Below, piece after piece: positions 32,714 through 33,513 of a DNA stretch of 33,513 nt. The stretch is from W11650 sp963545585 (GTDB lineage Bacteria; Bacillota; Clostridia; Lachnospirales; Vallitaleaceae), in contig CAUUKX010000011.1 of the NCBI GenBank assembly GCA_963545585.1, positions 1 to 33,513 of the forward strand, read 5' to 3'. A model generated the notes under the pieces. That model worked only from the letters and a program-made list of their open reading frames with translations, searched no databases and was not told where the DNA came from. Every line of letters starts with the position of its first letter. Position 1 is the stretch's first letter. Made by a program: the position numbers and the translations under genes.

Positions 32714-33256
32714 TTACTCCTTTCGTGGAAATTCTTGATTTAAATAGGTAATCATTTTGTTTTTGGCTCTTTCATAGCGCTTGCGTAGAGCACTTTCTGA
32801 ATCACCAGTGGTATAGGAAAGTTCCTGATAACTTTGATTTTCTATAATTCTTGCATGAAGTAAGGCTCTTTCTTTTGGGGTTAATTTTTTTAAAGCTTTA
32901 AATGTTTGGGAACTGAATTCATCATACTCTGTTTCGTTTGCTGCAATCCCTTTTGTGGTAATGGTTTCGTTTAAGCTGATTTCACGAAACCAAAGCAACT
33001 TTCTTTTTCTGAGTTGATTGATACTTTTGTGATAGGTTATTTTATAAAGCCATGCAGAAAGATTGTTTCCGTCAAAAGAGACACGATTTTCAAAGGCGGA
33101 TAGAAAAGTGTCTTGAACTACATTTTCAGCATCCTGATAATCACAAAGGATTGTATTGGCATAACGGAGCAATTTATCGGCAAAGAGCTCAATGACTTCT
33201 CTCAGTTCCGGCTCACTGCCGTATTTAAAGCGATGTCCAATGTCTTTGGGTATCAT
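32714..33256 (-). CDS. ECF-type RNA polymerase sigma factor
   Basis: The 180-residue product is a small sigma-70 family factor with regions 2 and 4 only. Region 2 spans about residues 20-90 and includes YQDAENVVQDTFLSAF and LSAWLYKITYHKSINQLRKRK. Region 4 spans about residues 118-170 with LTPKERALLHARIIENQSYQEL and the helix-turn-helix part SESALRKRYERAKNKM. It should direct RNA polymerase to stress or envelope genes once released by the downstream anti-sigma protein. The start at 33256 has AAAGGAG upstream. Target genes cannot be read here, apart from probable self-regulation. Confidence 0.92.
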   Translation of the reverse strand: MIPKDIGHRFKYGSEPELREVIELFADKLLRYANTILCDYQDAENVVQDTFLSAFENRVSFDGNNLSAWLYKITYHKSINQLRKRKLLWFREISLNETITTKGIAANETEYDEFSSQTFKALKKLTPKERALLHARIIENQSYQELSYTTGDSESALRKRYERAKNKMITYLNQEFPRKE

Positions 33257-33291
33257 ACGAACTCCTTTCTTTTTTTCTCTATCAGTCGACT

Positions 33292-33316
33292 GTACCCTTA
33301 TAACAAAAAAAGGTCA
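33292..33316 (-). promoter_or_regulatory. Candidate autoregulated ECF promoter
   Basis: Reading the minus strand, TGACCTTTTTTTG (from 33316) is followed after about 13 bases by GGGTAC (33297-33292). The layout resembles ECF promoters, which often have an AAC/ACC plus T-run -35, but it is not a match to a firmly known consensus. The start codon follows about 36 bases later. Confidence 0.3.
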
Positions 33317-33408
33317 GGATTTGTGACAAAAATAAAAACAATTTTGCAGAGGGAAAGCATAAGTTATATTTTAGTCCGATGGAAACAGCTTGTAAATGTA
33401 TTTTTTTG

Positions 33409-33432
33409 AAGGCAAAGTGAAAGGCAAAGTGA
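33409..33432. repeat. Tandem 12-bp repeat
   Basis: AAGGCAAAGTGA occurs twice in direct succession. It lies in the AT-rich stretch upstream of the sigma gene, whose other contents I could not identify. It may be an operator for a gene beyond the window or simple slippage. Confidence 0.7.
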
Positions 33433-33513
33433 AAATGTTAAGGCGAAAATTTCAAAACTATAAATGGTAAAATAAAGTGTCCGCTTTTTGGAGAGGAAAA
33501 ATCGTTAGATAGG

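Overview
The window looks like chromosome from an anaerobic Firmicute of class Clostridia, probably near Lachnospiraceae. The basis is pyruvate phosphate dikinase, rubredoxin, a single-chain glycyl-tRNA synthetase, a VanW protein, AGGAGG-type ribosome binding sites and the clostridial order S2P-like gene, scpA, scpB, rluB. The genus cannot be read from the sequence. Most core genes have moderate GC content. The AAA ATPase at 14.4 kb, parts of the sugar PTS locus, the small cassette at 22.5-23.2 kb and the sigma/anti-sigma pair are visibly AT-richer.

Layout. 0.3-5.0 kb: two flavoprotein oxidoreductases overlapping by 11 bases, a YhcH family protein and an aspartate-type aminotransferase. 5.1-9.9 kb: purB, then a tight group of a Nudix hydrolase, a degenerate site-2-protease-like membrane protein, scpA, scpB and rluB. 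10.1-12.4 kb: glycyl-tRNA synthetase and two small membrane proteins of unknown function. 12.4-14.2 kb: a structured non-coding stretch with a terminator, a NimA-like flavin-binding protein and an inositol monophosphatase family enzyme. 14.2-17.0 kb: a 19-bp inverted repeat, an AT-rich AAA/DUF4143 ATPase, a frameshifted rubredoxin and mutM. 17.0-22.5 kb: a complete beta-glucoside PTS locus with a LicR-type regulator, a GH1 6-phospho-beta-glucosidase and EIIB, EIIC and EIIA.

22.45-23.24 kb: the most unusual part. An 84-bp perfect direct repeat carries the last codons of the EIIA gene and its terminator. The two copies flank a 614-bp AT-rich segment. On the minus strand that segment holds a near-consensus promoter, a 25-residue peptide ORF, a 16-bp hairpin and a two-helix membrane protein. 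This resembles a leader-peptide attenuation unit bracketed by two identical bidirectional terminators.

23.4-31.2 kb: ppdK, vanW-like, a sugar-phosphate isomerase/epimerase-like TIM barrel, an iron-dependent alcohol dehydrogenase, a PilZ-domain protein, an SH3b lipoprotein and dCMP deaminase. 31.2-33.5 kb: a perfect 18-bp inverted repeat, then a minus-strand pair encoding an ECF sigma factor and its DUF4179-type membrane anti-sigma factor.

How the genes work together. The PTS locus forms one transport, hydrolysis and regulation unit. EIIA, EIIB and EIIC import and phosphorylate a beta-glucoside, the GH1 enzyme cleaves it, and the LicR-type protein controls expression. PPDK fits a PEP-centred anaerobic glycolysis. 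ScpA and ScpB act with SMC in chromosome segregation. The sigma/anti-sigma pair is a self-contained envelope-sensing switch.
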